64,000 nucleotides of DNA, taken from positions 124,001 to 188,000 of the forward strand of contig JALBYF010000014.1 in the NCBI GenBank assembly GCA_023212725.1. Reading direction: 5' to 3'. A model generated the notes under the pieces. That model was not told where the DNA came from. It searched no databases and was given only the letters and a program-made list of their open reading frames with translations. This stretch comes from Tranzscheliella williamsii (Eukaryota; Basidiomycota; Ustilaginomycetes; Ustilaginales; Ustilaginaceae). Of the stretch, positions 1-10,800 are shown piece after piece. The translations under genes and the position numbers were made by a program. Each line of letters starts with the position of its first letter. Position 1 is the stretch's first letter.

Positions 1-490
1 TATATGCATCTCCACTTCCAAACTGATGGGGTCTGTGTGGGGGGCGTGCGAAAGGTGGAGAAGGAGCAGAGCAGAGCGAAGGTCGACCGGCGACGAAAAC
101 TCTACCTGCAATCATGACTCTGACGCAGCAGCCAAGACCGACAGAGTCCAGAAAGAGAGCGCTTCCAACCGCCCTCCTTCTCCAAGTCCGCACCTCGCTT
201 GTAGCCTCCCATCTGCCTCCCAGCTTGTGCCTTGCCTGCCCCATCGTCATCGTTGAGACCTTGTCATTGGCCCGAGCTCGTGGCTGAATCCACATCAGCT
301 GCCCTTCTCGCTGAATTCCCGCTCAAGCTCCCTTCATCCGCTCTGCTCCTTCTCTCTCTTTCCTCCCCTTCTTTCCCCCCCCCCCCCTTTCCGTTATCAT
401 ACTTGCCGTTGTCGAAGCTGCGCCAGGGAAAGATCATCGTCTGTTAAGAGCCAAATAGTAGTGGCCATCGTCACTAACAGCCTCGACAGG
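1..490 (+). promoter_or_regulatory. Leader/promoter region of the glycogen synthase gene
   Basis: No gene is supported here. The stretch from about 330 to 400 is strongly pyrimidine-rich and contains an uninterrupted run of 13 C (375-387), a usual look for a fungal 5' leader. Reading frames through it have no conserved features. The coding frame of glycogen synthase is open back to a GTG at 461, but the first ATG in that frame is at 491. Confidence 0.5.
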
Positions 491-2731
491 ATGTCCACGC
501 AGAAGCGAGACGTCCACAACCCGCTCCTCTTTGAGTGTGCCTGGGAAGTCGCCAACAAGGTCGGAGGTATCTATACAGTCATCAAGACCAAGGCCCCTGT
601 CACTCATCAGGAGTATGGCGACAGGTATACCCTCATCGGCCCTCTGTCTTACAAGAGTGCGCCCATGGAGGTGGAGTCGCTTGAGCCGGACGACCCTATG
701 CTAAAAGAGACCTTGGACAGCATGCGCGAAGCCGGTGTCAAATTTCTCTACGGAAGATGGCTGATCGAGCGAGCGCCACGTGTGCTCCTGTTCGACACCA
801 CCAGCATGTACCATCGTATGGACGAGTGGAAGACGGATCTCTGGAACCTGGCCGGTATCCCTACACCGCCAAACGACCACGAAACTAACGAGACGCTGGT
901 ATTCGGATACCTGGTCGCCTGGTTCCTTGGTGCCTTCGTCAGTCGCGAGCGAAAGAGAGCCGTCATTGCCCATTTCCACGAATGGCAGGCAGGGCTGGCC
1001 ATCCCACTCTGTCGTAAGCGACATATTGACGTCACAACCATCTTTACCACCCACGCCACCTTGCTCGGCAGGTACTTGTGTGCCGGCAGCGTCGACTTTT
1101 ACAACAATCTGCAGTACTTTGATGTCGACCACGAGGCTGGCAAACGTGGTATCTACCATCGATACTGTGTAGAGCGTGCCGCTGCTCACTGTGCTGACGT
1201 TTTCACCACAGTTAGTCACATCACCGCTTACGAGTCTGAACATCTTCTCAAGCGTAAGCCCGACGGTGTTTTGCCCAATGGATTGAACGTAGTCAAATTC
1301 TCCGCCATGCACGAGTTTCAGAACCTGCACGCCATATCCAAGGCCAAGATCAATGAATTTGTCAAGGGTCACTTCTACGGCCACTACGACTTTGACCTGG
1401 ACAATACACTCTACTTTTTCACCGCTGGTCGCTACGAGTACCGCAACAAAGGCGTCGACATGTTCATCGAGTCGTTGGCGCGCCTCAACCACAAGCTGCA
1501 AAAGAGTGGTTCCAAGATGACTGTTGTCGCCTTTATCATCATGCCTGCCGCCACCAACTCCTACACCATCGAAGCCCTCAAGGGACAGGCCGTCACCAAG
1601 CAGCTCCGTGACACAGTCGAGGGAATTCAAAGCCGCATTGGCGAGAGGCTCTTTGAGAAAATGGCCCGCTACCAGGGTGAAAGTGGAACCGACATCATTG
1701 ACCCTGCCACTTTGCTCTCGGATGCCGACAAGATTGCGCTCAAGAAGAGGATTTTCGCCCTGAAGCGGAACTCGTTGCCTCCCGTTGTGACACACAATAT
1801 GCAGGACGACAGCAATGATCCCATATTGAACCAGATCCGGCGAGTGCAGCTGTTCAACCGAACAAGCGACCGAGTTAAAGTGATTTTCCACCCCGAGTTC
1901 CTCAACGCCAACAATCCGATTCTCGGTCTTGACTATGAGGAGTTTGTGCGAGGTTGTCACCTGGGCGTCTTCCCGTCTTACTACGAACCCTGGGGTTATA
2001 CGCCTGCAGAGTGCACTGTCATGGGTGTACCTTCGATCACGACGAATCTGTCTGGCTTCGGATGTTTCATGGAGGATACAATCGAGCGCGGCGAGGACTA
2101 CGGCATCTACATTGTGGATAGGCGCATGAAGAGTGTCGAAGATTCAGTCAACCAACTGACTGACCAGATGTTGCAATTTACACAGAAGACCCGACGACAG
2201 CGAATCAACCAGCGCAATCGGACCGAGCGTCTTTCCGAGCTACTGGATTGGAAGAGCCTCGGTCTCGAGTATGCCAAAGCCCGACAGCTTGCGCTTCGAA
2301 GGGCTTACCCGGACTCATTCGATGAGCACGACACGATCGAAAGCTACTTTGACAACATTCACGAGAGCAAGATGCCACCCCCTCTCTCGATGCCTGGATC
2401 GCCTCGCATGTCAGGCACGGGTGCTCGTACTCCCGGCGAGTTTGGCACGCTGACCGAAGAATTACAAGGTCTCAGCACGTCGGACTACAAGGGTCATCAG
2501 CAGTTCTGGAAGTCCATGAGCCAGCACGGTTCTGACGACGAAGAGGAGGCCTATCGCTTCCCCCTCGTCTTCAAACAGCGCCAGCGCGGTACCTCGGTCG
2601 GCAGCATGAGCGGATCCTCGACTCCCGGCCTTGGGGGTGGCAAGACCCTGTCTAGTGCCGATCTGGACAAAGCTGACGCCGCGCTCAGCAATCACAATGG
2701 CGGGCCCAACGGCAACGGTAACGGCTATTGA
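491..2731 (+). CDS. GSY1: Glycogen [starch] synthase (GT3 family)
   Basis: A 746-residue protein that transfers glucose from UDP-glucose to the non-reducing ends of glycogen in the cytosol. The N-terminus ([20 protein letters not shown]) is the classical eukaryotic GT3 start, with the UDP-glucose loop VGGIYTVI. The C-terminal Rossmann half has the hallmark [20 protein letters not shown] around residue 500. An arginine-rich stretch ([14 protein letters not shown], about residues 570-590) matches the glucose-6-phosphate sensing helix of yeast Gsy2. The Ser/Thr-Pro-rich tail (residues 630-746) is where regulatory phosphorylation occurs in yeast, so covalent control is likely by analogy. Length is close to the family (about 700). 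The start is the ATG at 491, since upstream in-frame codons contain no ATG. No intron is needed. Identification is secure; paralogue assignment is not. Confidence 0.96.
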   Translation: MSTQKRDVHNPLLFECAWEVANKVGGIYTVIKTKAPVTHQEYGDRYTLIGPLSYKSAPMEVESLEPDDPMLKETLDSMREAGVKFLYGRWLIERAPRVLLFDTTSMYHRMDEWKTDLWNLAGIPTPPNDHETNETLVFGYLVAWFLGAFVSRERKRAVIAHFHEWQAGLAIPLCRKRHIDVTTIFTTHATLLGRYLCAGSVDFYNNLQYFDVDHEAGKRGIYHRYCVERAAAHCADVFTTVSHITAYESEHLLKRKPDGVLPNGLNVVKFSAMHEFQNLHAISKAKINEFVKGHFYGHYDFDLDNTLYFFTAGRYEYRNKGVDMFIESLARLNHKLQKSGSKMTVVAFIIMPAATNSYTIEALKGQAVTKQLRDTVEGIQSRIGERLFEKMARYQGESGTDIIDPATLLSDADKIALKKRIFALKRNSLPPVVTHNMQDDSNDPILNQIRRVQLFNRTSDRVKVIFHPEFLNANNPILGLDYEEFVRGCHLGVFPSYYEPWGYTPAECTVMGVPSITTNLSGFGCFMEDTIERGEDYGIYIVDRRMKSVEDSVNQLTDQMLQFTQKTRRQRINQRNRTERLSELLDWKSLGLEYAKARQLALRRAYPDSFDEHDTIESYFDNIHESKMPPPLSMPGSPRMSGTGARTPGEFGTLTEELQGLSTSDYKGHQQFWKSMSQHGSDDEEEAYRFPLVFKQRQRGTSVGSMSGSSTPGLGGGKTLSSADLDKADAALSNHNGGPNGNGNGY

Positions 2732-3247
2732 ACTGACATTGTTCGGCCAGTTGCGCAGTAATCGTTAGTTGAAGAACGTCTCGCACACCTACTGCATGGC
2801 TTCAGAATACATCCACACTCTTTCCGCTTCCATACACATGTCCGCACTTCCACCACAGCCCTGTCTTGTCATTATTGTACTTGTCATCATAGCCGGACCA
2901 CTAACCTCCCACTTTCACCAACCGATCGCCCGTTTCCATGTCCATTGCAACACATATCGATCAGAGCATTAGTGGTTGCAGCCTGTCTCCTGAATGTTAG
3001 TGCGGTAAAGGCCCGATACGAGATCGCATGACCCGATTCATTCGACATAAGTGGTGCTAAAGTATGGATGAGAAGATCCCAATCCACGTGATCTATCCGT
3101 GCTGCCTCGAAGCCAATTTTCTTCCGAAGCGGACCATGACGGCTTCCATCCCCAGCGACAATCGCGACACAGCAACAGCGTAAAGCCGGTACCTTACTGC
3201 GTCTCATCCTCATTTGCCGCCGAACAAGCTTCGTCGAAGTGATCGTT
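2732..3247. other. Intergenic region: 3' end of GSY1 and promoter of the next gene
   Basis: About 500 bases with no supportable ORF or RNA gene. Short ORFs here have no recognisable features. Confidence 0.5.
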
Positions 3248-4657
3248 ATGCGGTCTCAACAGCTCGTAAGGGCCGTTCTACGGGCGACATCAGCATCGGG
3301 GTCCCGCATCGCGGTCCGTGCTGGTTCCGACGTCACCTCCGCCGCCACTTCTGCCTACAGCAACCCCGGTTGGGCGACGCGGCCTACGGCGGTCTACTCG
3401 TCGCGGACTTTCAGTACAACTATCGCAGCGCTCAAGAAGAAGTCGAACAAGAAAGCACTTGCTGTCGACGAGGACTTTGAAAGCATCCAAAATGAAGACG
3501 AGGAGTTTGCATTTCAGGATGACGACCTGTTTGGCGATGTGTCCGTGTCAGATGCGTCTTCCTCGTCCCCAGGCGTCGCTGCATCGGGATCCGGGTCCGC
3601 GGCCCGCGCCGAGTTCGCCAAGGGCATCGAAGAGTATCGAGCTAGCCTAGAGTGGGATCGCCTTGATCTGGGCCAGTTCCCGAGTCTCAGCGAGTGGAGG
3701 AGGTTGGCCGGCCGTGCTGCCACTGTGGAAGAGCTGACGCAGCTCTTGGACGTCGCCAAACTGTATCGAGATCGAGTGGGAAGTCTGGGCGTCAAGTCGG
3801 GCGAACGCTTCGCCAGCCGCGCAAGCGCTATCGGGTATCCGGAGCTGGCGCTCAACGCCTTTCTCGACAGGTACGCCTACGGCTTAGAGTACAACCTCGA
3901 AGCCCTTTATCTGATCCAGAACAGCCTGCAGCGCAAGCTCTCGAAAGCCAATAGGGAGGAAATCCTTGCGTCGGCTGCTTTCGATGGTGCGCCTGTCCAG
4001 GAGGTGGACATGCTGGGCGTCATGCCCGCTGCACCCGCGTCGGAGACTGCGACGGAAACTGTGGACGAAGGGAGTGAAGGCGAGGGAGATGGCAAGGCGG
4101 AGGCCATCTTGGCCGAGCACGAGCTGGACGTGCAGCTGGCGCGTGCCCAGCTGTCGATCATCGACCGGATGGCGCTTACCGCTTCGCTTGCTACGGCGCT
4201 GTCGTCGGTTGGTACTACGGACCGCCACGACCCGATCCTGCTCTCGTTTGTTGCCAGCGCCTACATCGCCACGTTTAAGCTGACGGACGCGGGCGCGGTC
4301 TCGAATCCATTGCTGGCCAACATTTTCGACCGGACGCACAAGCTGATCAGCCTGCTCACCGTCGCCGCCGAGCACAAGCTGACGACACCCGCCGCAGGGT
4401 CCCCCGCCGCCATCCTGGCCCCCACCCGCGCCGCACAGCTCACCAAGGCATTCACCAACACCCTCGCCTACGTCGCCGTCCGTGCCACCGCACCCGCCCC
4501 CCACGACAGCGACAGCCTCTTCCAAGACCCCGCCACCGGCAGGCCCCTCGACCCCGTCCGCGCTCTCTACCGCTACATGGACCACGTCGGCCCGCGCAAC
4601 TCCCACCAGCTCGTCCGCAAGATCGAGCCCCTCCTCCAGGGCTACACGCCGTTATGA
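3248..4657 (+). CDS. Uncharacterised mitochondrial protein
   Basis: A 469-residue protein that I do not recognise. The first 65 residues are rich in Arg, Ser and Ala and nearly free of acidic residues, ending in SSRTFSTTIAALKKKS, which looks like a cleavable mitochondrial presequence. Next comes a short acidic stretch (residues 78-100). From about residue 130 the protein is predicted by eye to be alpha-helical (SLSEWRRLAGRAATVEELTQ, then FASRASAIGYPELALNAFLD and later AQLSIIDRMALTASLATAL), broken by an acidic linker near residue 275. The helical spacing could suit a TPR/PPR-like solenoid, such as a mitoribosome or mitochondrial RNA factor, but this is a guess. The frame is open to a GTG at 3239; the first ATG is at 3248. 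The 3' part is very C-rich, as is common for gene ends in this window. Confidence 0.8.
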   Translation: MRSQQLVRAVLRATSASGSRIAVRAGSDVTSAATSAYSNPGWATRPTAVYSSRTFSTTIAALKKKSNKKALAVDEDFESIQNEDEEFAFQDDDLFGDVSVSDASSSSPGVAASGSGSAARAEFAKGIEEYRASLEWDRLDLGQFPSLSEWRRLAGRAATVEELTQLLDVAKLYRDRVGSLGVKSGERFASRASAIGYPELALNAFLDRYAYGLEYNLEALYLIQNSLQRKLSKANREEILASAAFDGAPVQEVDMLGVMPAAPASETATETVDEGSEGEGDGKAEAILAEHELDVQLARAQLSIIDRMALTASLATALSSVGTTDRHDPILLSFVASAYIATFKLTDAGAVSNPLLANIFDRTHKLISLLTVAAEHKLTTPAAGSPAAILAPTRAAQLTKAFTNTLAYVAVRATAPAPHDSDSLFQDPATGRPLDPVRALYRYMDHVGPRNSHQLVRKIEPLLQGYTPL

Positions 4658-4898
4658 CGCACCTTGCTACCCTACCTTCCCGTTCGGGTTTGCTTCCCGT
4701 GTCAATGCCCCTTCTTTGAGCCAGGCGACATGCCCGTGCCGAGTCTTTCCATCTGTGTGTCTGTAAGGTGCTCCAAACATGAGGCGGAGAGGCTCTTCGT
4801 GTGACCACAAAGGTAAAGGTGCCTGCGACGGGACATGCTAAATGGTAGTAGTACAATGAGTGTGTCGCGTGCAGGACGGAGTGGGGGCGGGGTGTGCG

Positions 4899-6650
4899 CT
4901 AGCCTGCGCCCTCCTTCCAGCGGGCGTGCAGCTCGTCGTCGTCCAGGAGAGTTGTCAGGGGCGTGGCGTCGTCCTGGTCGCCGTGCTCGCCAGTGAGCGC
5001 GGCGGAGTCCAGCTGCTCGTCGGCGTCGTCGATGCCAATCGGCAGCGCGTCTGGGTTGTCAGCGCCCGCGAACGCTGCTTCCCGCGGCCGCTTCCACGCC
5101 GCTGGCCCGCCGCCCTGCATCGGTCCTACTGGCGCCGGTCCAAGCGCCAAAGAATGCTGAGAAGGCCCCTGGGGTCCTCCGTCCGCCTGGCTATAAAAGG
5201 CGGGCAGATGCCCCGGCCGGGGGTTGATCTTGTTCTCGATCCCCACAAAGCGGCAGAACGCCTCGGTCTGCGGATTGGTATACCACGGCGGCTGGCCCTG
5301 CTCCAGTCCGCCCGGCTCGGACGGCGCCGGCGCGGTCCGCACAAAGCATTGCACAGGATGGATGTCCAGCGCGTGCGGCGCCCACACCTCGGCATCGCCC
5401 GCAGCGCTTTCAGGTGTCCCGACCCGCGAGCCATCCGGCTCATCCTGCTTCCTCTTGCCGCTGCACCGGGTGACTTCGTGGTGCCGCACGATATTCTGCT
5501 CGATCCAGAATTCCTCCGCTTCGATCTGGGCGTGCAGACGCGGATCGTCGAGGCCAGGCAGCGCGGGCTGGCGGACACCAAGCGAGAAGAGCGGGTGGAA
5601 AACGCGAGTGATGGCCAGCCAGCGCTTATGGTACCGGAAACTGGGCATCACCCGCTGCTGTCCCCCAAAAGCTGCCTTTCGGGCTTCGAGGACAGCATCG
5701 TCTGGTGATTCGACGTCTAGGAATTGCAGGAAAGCCGATTGCGGCAGGCATTTATGCAGCGCGAGAAACCGTGTCACCTTGTCGCCCTCCGGGACGTCGA
5801 TCCTTGGTTCTTCGAGCACGGCAGGCTCTTCCCCGATGTCACCATCAATATCGATGTCGATGACTTCAGGGTTAGTGGCAGCAGCGGATTGCTCCATTAA
5901 GTGGCGATTCGGAGAGGCATCTGCGCCTGAGTGGGGGTATAGAGCCGCAAACTTGACGTGGAGGTGAGCCGAAAACCAGTACGCTGGTTTGAGTGTCTGC
6001 AGCAGTTCCCAAAGGGGTGGCGATCCCAAGGTCGCTGTTTCGATTTCGTCCTTGAAGAAAGGCTTCTTCTTGATCAAGTTGGTGGTATCTCCCCATCGCT
6101 CGATGGTATTTGGCCAGTCATGCGACAGCATCACGTCCACAGCGTTTTGTTTGCCTTTGAGCAGCTTGAGACGATGAACGTCGAAAGACCGTGTGTGGTA
6201 GCAGCTGCGGATAGTAGAGGCGTCATAAGGCACCTTCTCGAAGCGTCCTTTGGTGTAGTCATGAGACTTATAGATGCCCGAGATGCCGGCGATGACGAGG
6301 CCATTGAGTTCGACGGCACCGGCTGCGCCCAGGAAGTAGATGTTGGGGGCCAGCCAGCCGCCGTGGTATAGCTCGTGCATATAGTTGCTAGCCTCATGGT
6401 TGCCTCCGATAACGATGGTGAGGATGGGAGCTACCTTTTGGCCAGAGTAGTAGGAGTGGAAGGCGCCAAGCTGACGGTATTTGGCAGGCACAGCGAGGGC
6501 GTGTAGATCGGAGTGATTGCGAATCGCCTGGAAATCGCCGCAGAGCAGAAGCGCATCTACTTGGAGGCACTTTTCGCGTTCGGCACGAAGCACCGACGCA
6601 TAGATGGCATCCAGTTCACCGTGGGAACATCCCTGAATGGCAAGCTTCAT
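4899..6650 (-). CDS. DBR1: Lariat debranching enzyme Dbr1
   Basis: A 583-residue RNA 2'-phosphodiesterase that opens intron lariats in the nucleus so they can be degraded. The N-terminal metallophosphoesterase fold has every family block in order: GCSHGELDAIY (residues 7-17), LCGDFQAIRN, GGNHEASNYM, MLSHDWPN and WFSAHLHVKFAA, which supply the metal-binding Cys, His, Asp and Asn ligands. The C-terminal Dbr1 domain is present as well (TRFLALHKCLPQ and HKRWLAITRVFHPLF). The last 150 residues are a low-complexity tail. The start MKLAIQGCSHG matches the family start directly, so the ATG at 6650 is preferred. A 64-codon ATG-initiated frame ends exactly over this start codon (separate entry). No internal intron is needed. 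Confidence 0.95.
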   Translation of the reverse strand: MKLAIQGCSHGELDAIYASVLRAEREKCLQVDALLLCGDFQAIRNHSDLHALAVPAKYRQLGAFHSYYSGQKVAPILTIVIGGNHEASNYMHELYHGGWLAPNIYFLGAAGAVELNGLVIAGISGIYKSHDYTKGRFEKVPYDASTIRSCYHTRSFDVHRLKLLKGKQNAVDVMLSHDWPNTIERWGDTTNLIKKKPFFKDEIETATLGSPPLWELLQTLKPAYWFSAHLHVKFAALYPHSGADASPNRHLMEQSAAATNPEVIDIDIDGDIGEEPAVLEEPRIDVPEGDKVTRFLALHKCLPQSAFLQFLDVESPDDAVLEARKAAFGGQQRVMPSFRYHKRWLAITRVFHPLFSLGVRQPALPGLDDPRLHAQIEAEEFWIEQNIVRHHEVTRCSGKRKQDEPDGSRVGTPESAAGDAEVWAPHALDIHPVQCFVRTAPAPSEPGGLEQGQPPWYTNPQTEAFCRFVGIENKINPRPGHLPAFYSQADGGPQGPSQHSLALGPAPVGPMQGGGPAAWKRPREAAFAGADNPDALPIGIDDADEQLDSAALTGEHGDQDDATPLTTLLDDDELHARWKEGAG

Positions 6651-6841
6651 CGGCTTAGCCTCTCCTCAACCCTCGCAACAGGTCGGCACGCTTCGAGCGG
6701 ACCCGATCCGATCGCTGAGGCAGGAGAGGGCGTGCGAACGTGATTACCGAGTGTAGCCGTGAGCTTAAGTGTCACTGTGACGGTGATGTTAGATGGTGTA
6801 GGTGGGGCAGACATTTTGTGGAGTGAAGAGGTCTGCACCAT
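6647..6841 (-). CDS. Possible upstream ORF overlapping the DBR1 start codon
   Basis: A 64-codon frame starts at an ATG with a good context (G at -3, G at +4) and ends in TGA that shares bases with the DBR1 ATG (ATGA at 6650-6647). If the transcript starts upstream of 6841, ribosomes would meet this frame first and would have to reinitiate or bypass it to make Dbr1. I looked for a splice that would join it to the DBR1 frame and found none that avoids a stop. No protein family is recognisable. It may also lie outside the transcript. Confidence 0.3.
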   Translation of the reverse strand: MVQTSSLHKMSAPPTPSNITVTVTLKLTATLGNHVRTPSPASAIGSGPLEACRPVARVEERLSR

Positions 6842-7813
6842 AGCCTCCCGATTAGCTACCCGATAGGGTCGATGGTGGCCTCGTGATGCGTAAAGATGAT
6901 GTGACGCGCGTCGCGGCTGGTTCTTAGGCTAGTCTCTGCGAAGCCGCAAAGAGGTCGCCATTGGAAGTGCACTCAAGCTACTCACAAGGCGCTTCGCCAC
7001 TTTGTTGTGCTGGATACCAGCGATGCTTCCCTTCGCAGTTTCTAAGCAGCTGACCTTCACCTACACTGGACACGTTGGCAGCCAAAGCTCGTCGACCTCG
7101 CCATAGTGCAGATGCGAAGCGTCAAGGTGCAGTTTCACGGCGCAGTAGCAAGTTGAAATCAAATCTATCCACCGCTTTTCAACTGAATTAGTACCCCTCG
7201 GTGTCATCTCGCTGATAGAGTCGTTTTTTTGTATTGCATTGCCAAAGAAAAGGGGAGTCTTTGGCGTCGCGCCAGCAGCATCGCCAGCTGCCGGACGCCA
7301 GTCTACTGTACTTGGTGTTCTGAGTGCATATCGACTGTCCTCAGTCTTGAATGGCTGCATTCTTCCATCCATATCAACCTCAGGTTGGGTCCAATCGCTA
7401 CAACCGCCATCTCATAGTGAGACCTGAGTTCGGCCCTTGCTCCCAGTTCGGCTGATCCGCTTATCACGCAACATCCGACATCCAGCCAGTCCCTGCGCTC
7501 CCACGACCTCATTTGGTCCTTTTTGGCAGACAAGAACCGCGAGGCTCCTGAGCGTCCACGGGCACCTCTTTATCTTTATTCATTGCGACTACCTCTGATC
7601 GATCTACGAACCCTAGCTCCGAACTGAACATAGGAAGAGCCGGTATCTTCTTCATCTTTAGCCATCACGCTGTCGACCCCTTGCTGCCATTTCTACCAAC
7701 TGTCTCCAGAGTTTTATCGTCTGCCAATATCTACGAACCGGTTCCACCAGACTCTCTCATCTCCCAACAGTTTAGCGCGTTACAGGAGGTCAGAGACCTT
7801 ACCTTTGTGACAG
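6842..7813. promoter_or_regulatory. Divergent promoter region between DBR1 and the SH3/RA scaffold gene
   Basis: About 1 kb without a supportable gene. It should hold both promoters and the long leader of the rightward gene. The last 250 bases before 7814 are rich in C and T, as expected for a fungal 5' leader. I saw no convincing tRNA boxes or repeats. Confidence 0.45.
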
Positions 7814-10800
7814 ATGGCTCAGGTGAAGCCGTCTCTGACGCTTAACGTCAACGTCGGTGGCAACAGTCATGTCGGTGTTGGCGGTTCCGGTACCAGTCTC
7901 ACGCCAAGGGCTCACCAGAATGCTGTCAAACAAAAAGCTCAGGCTCAGATCCATTCTTCGGCGTATGCACCGCACTCAGATTACAGTCACGGCTACGATG
8001 GTGAATACACTACCACTTCCAACATGGGCCTACCAGAGCTCGAGGCACCACCCGACAATGGAGGCTTTAGCAGCGACGAAGATGGGCAGGATGCCTATGC
8101 TGCTGCGACCAGTCGTCTGAAGTCCGGCAGTGCCAGCGTCGGCGCCCAGGCCACTCGCGACAATGCACACGCCGCATCTCAAGAGCAATACCAGCAGCAG
8201 CTTTATCAACACCAACAACAGATGCGTAGGCCACAGCATGCCGACTACGACGGACATGCATCCGACTCCTCCATCGAAGTGGACGAGTACGGTCGTGAGC
8301 TGCACCATCAGTCGGCTGACGCGCTGCATGACCAGATGTCATACGACGACGAAGAGGATGGCGAGGACATTGAGGACGACGAGTCCGACCTCTCCTCCAG
8401 TCCTTCCATCCCGGACGAAAACATCGATTTCGACCTCGTATATGCGCTTCACAACTTTGTAGCTACCGTCGAAGGACAAGCTACTGTGCATAAAGGCAAT
8501 AGTCTTACCCTACTCGACGACAGCAACAGCTATTGGTGGCTCGTTCGAGTCCTACGTACTCAAGAGGTTGGTTACATACCAGCTGAGAATATCGAAACGC
8601 CCTTCGAACGTCTCGCTCGTCTCAACAAACACAGGAACGTCGACCTCACCTCGGCGACCGACGACGACCACATTCAGGTACCAGATAAGATTTATACAAG
8701 CCATCTAGTGAAAGCCAGGCATGCTGTCGGCGACGTTGGTGTCTCTGTGCACTCAGGAAAGCTCTCAGCGCTGTCAAAACGAGCACACGGCGCACCTGCA
8801 CCTTTATCCAAAGATCAGCAGCGCAACAAACGCGGCGTAGTTTTTGGACCTTCCACTTATCTCGAACATAGCGGAGATGAGTATTCGGACTACGACGAAG
8901 AGGACGATGAGCAGATGGAGTATGAGGAGGACCCTGACGCTGTCTATGACGACGAAGAAGCCGCCGAAGAATACGACCAGGATGACCAAGCTGGACATGT
9001 GCAGTCCGCTGGTTTCAACAGAATGGAACCTGATGATGGAATGGAGTGGGATGGCCGCGAAGCCGAACGCATACAGCAACAGCAGGAAGCCAATCATTCA
9101 GCACACCGTTCACCAGCCCTTAACCAAACGAGCGCTGACCCTCGTCACTCACAGTTGCGGCAAGAACAACAACAGCAGCAGCAGCAAGGACAGAAAGATC
9201 CGAGCTCTTCGCAAAAATGGAAGGCCAACAACAACCTCGATAGCAGTAACAGACAGTCGCTAGGCAACAATCAGAGTCAAGATCACGTCCGCGGCCCTAT
9301 CCTTGGACCTCACAAGGGGCAGCTTGGCTACCCATACGGGCCTTCTGGACCTGGACAAATGTCTGGAGACCAGGTGCGCAATGCGTCTTCTGAGCGTTCC
9401 ATGAACAGTATCAGCTCTGGTGGCTCCCTCTACGACGTCAATCCCGGTCTGGGATCGGTTTCCATGAGCCGCAATAGCACTGCGAGCAGCAACGGTTTCC
9501 TTCCTTCGCAAATTCAACGCGAGAGAGCAAATTCGGACGCCAGTGCCAATTCAACTGTCGTGGCCGGAGACTCACAGTCCCAGACTAGCACTCCAGAGAA
9601 GGACAAGAGAAGGAGCAACCGCAACTCTAAGGGTGCAGACAGCATCGATAGCGTCGATGAAAAGACAGGCAAGAAACGATCCGGCGTTTTCAGTCTATTC
9701 TCACGAAAAGACAAGAAAGACAGGAAGAGCGGTAATTTTGAAGATCGAGACAGCATTGTCGGCCGTAGTTCTGAAGACATTGTCGCTTCCGGACCCAGTC
9801 GCGGACGGGCCAGTCCAGCTGCTGTACCTGCCAATGCACCACCCCCTGTCCATGGTATCAACGCCAATCTTACACCCGGACAGAGTGTTGGTATGGGCCG
9901 CGCTGTTCAGGAAAGGGACCGCGCCCAGCAAGAAGCGTACCAACGCCAGTTCCTCACCAGTCAATCCGGCGGCCCACAATCTGAGTCTGGAGACTGGTCT
10001 CAATCTAGCGAGAGAAAAAGGGCTGCAAGACCTGGTTCGCTCATGGGTCCTTCTGGCTCCACACCCATGCTCAGCGTCTTAAGAGTGTTCGCTGGTGACG
10101 GTGTCGATAGCGACTCAACTTTCAAAACTGTTCTGCTCAATGATAGCACTCGCTCAACGGATCTGCAGAGGCAAGCGTTGCAACGCTTTGGCGTTAACCT
10201 GCACGACATGCACAAATATGTTCTGACCATCAAGAGGCTCGAAGGCGACGAGCGACCATTGGACGAGGATGAATATCCGCTGCAGATCTTCAACACCTTG
10301 ACGGAGATTCTTCAAGAAGGACAGTTCACCGCTCCCAGGGTCAAGAGATCGAGCGTCGGCTCCATCTCGTCTATCTCCTCGAATCTCAGTACTCACCCTG
10401 CAATCGCTCGCCTAGGCGGCGACTTCAGCGATGATCACGCGGTAAAGTTTTACATCACCCGCCGGGACCGCATGCAAGGCTATGTCGATCAAAGCATCGC
10501 CAACGCTGCGGACGAATCGGGTCGGTTGACAAATATGTCCGATCTGTCTGCGTCACAAGACACAAGCAACGCGACCTCATTGAGCCTCGTGGGTCAGGAC
10601 CCTACCCGCAGTAGCCATTCTTCCATGATGTCTGCCAACACAGAGGAGACGGTTCAGAGCCCTACTGCACGGTTCTCGCTCCGGCTTCTCATTTTTGCCT
10701 CCGACCTGCCCGAAGGAGTCGTGTTCGACCCAAAGACGAACGCTTTGATCCCTGCAGCCCGACTGAAGGAGCGAATGAGCCAACAGTCGAGTGCGCTGGA

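Noticed and set aside
701..1960. 419-codon frame opposite glycogen synthase
   Set aside because: Shadow of the conserved gene; no start context or domain.
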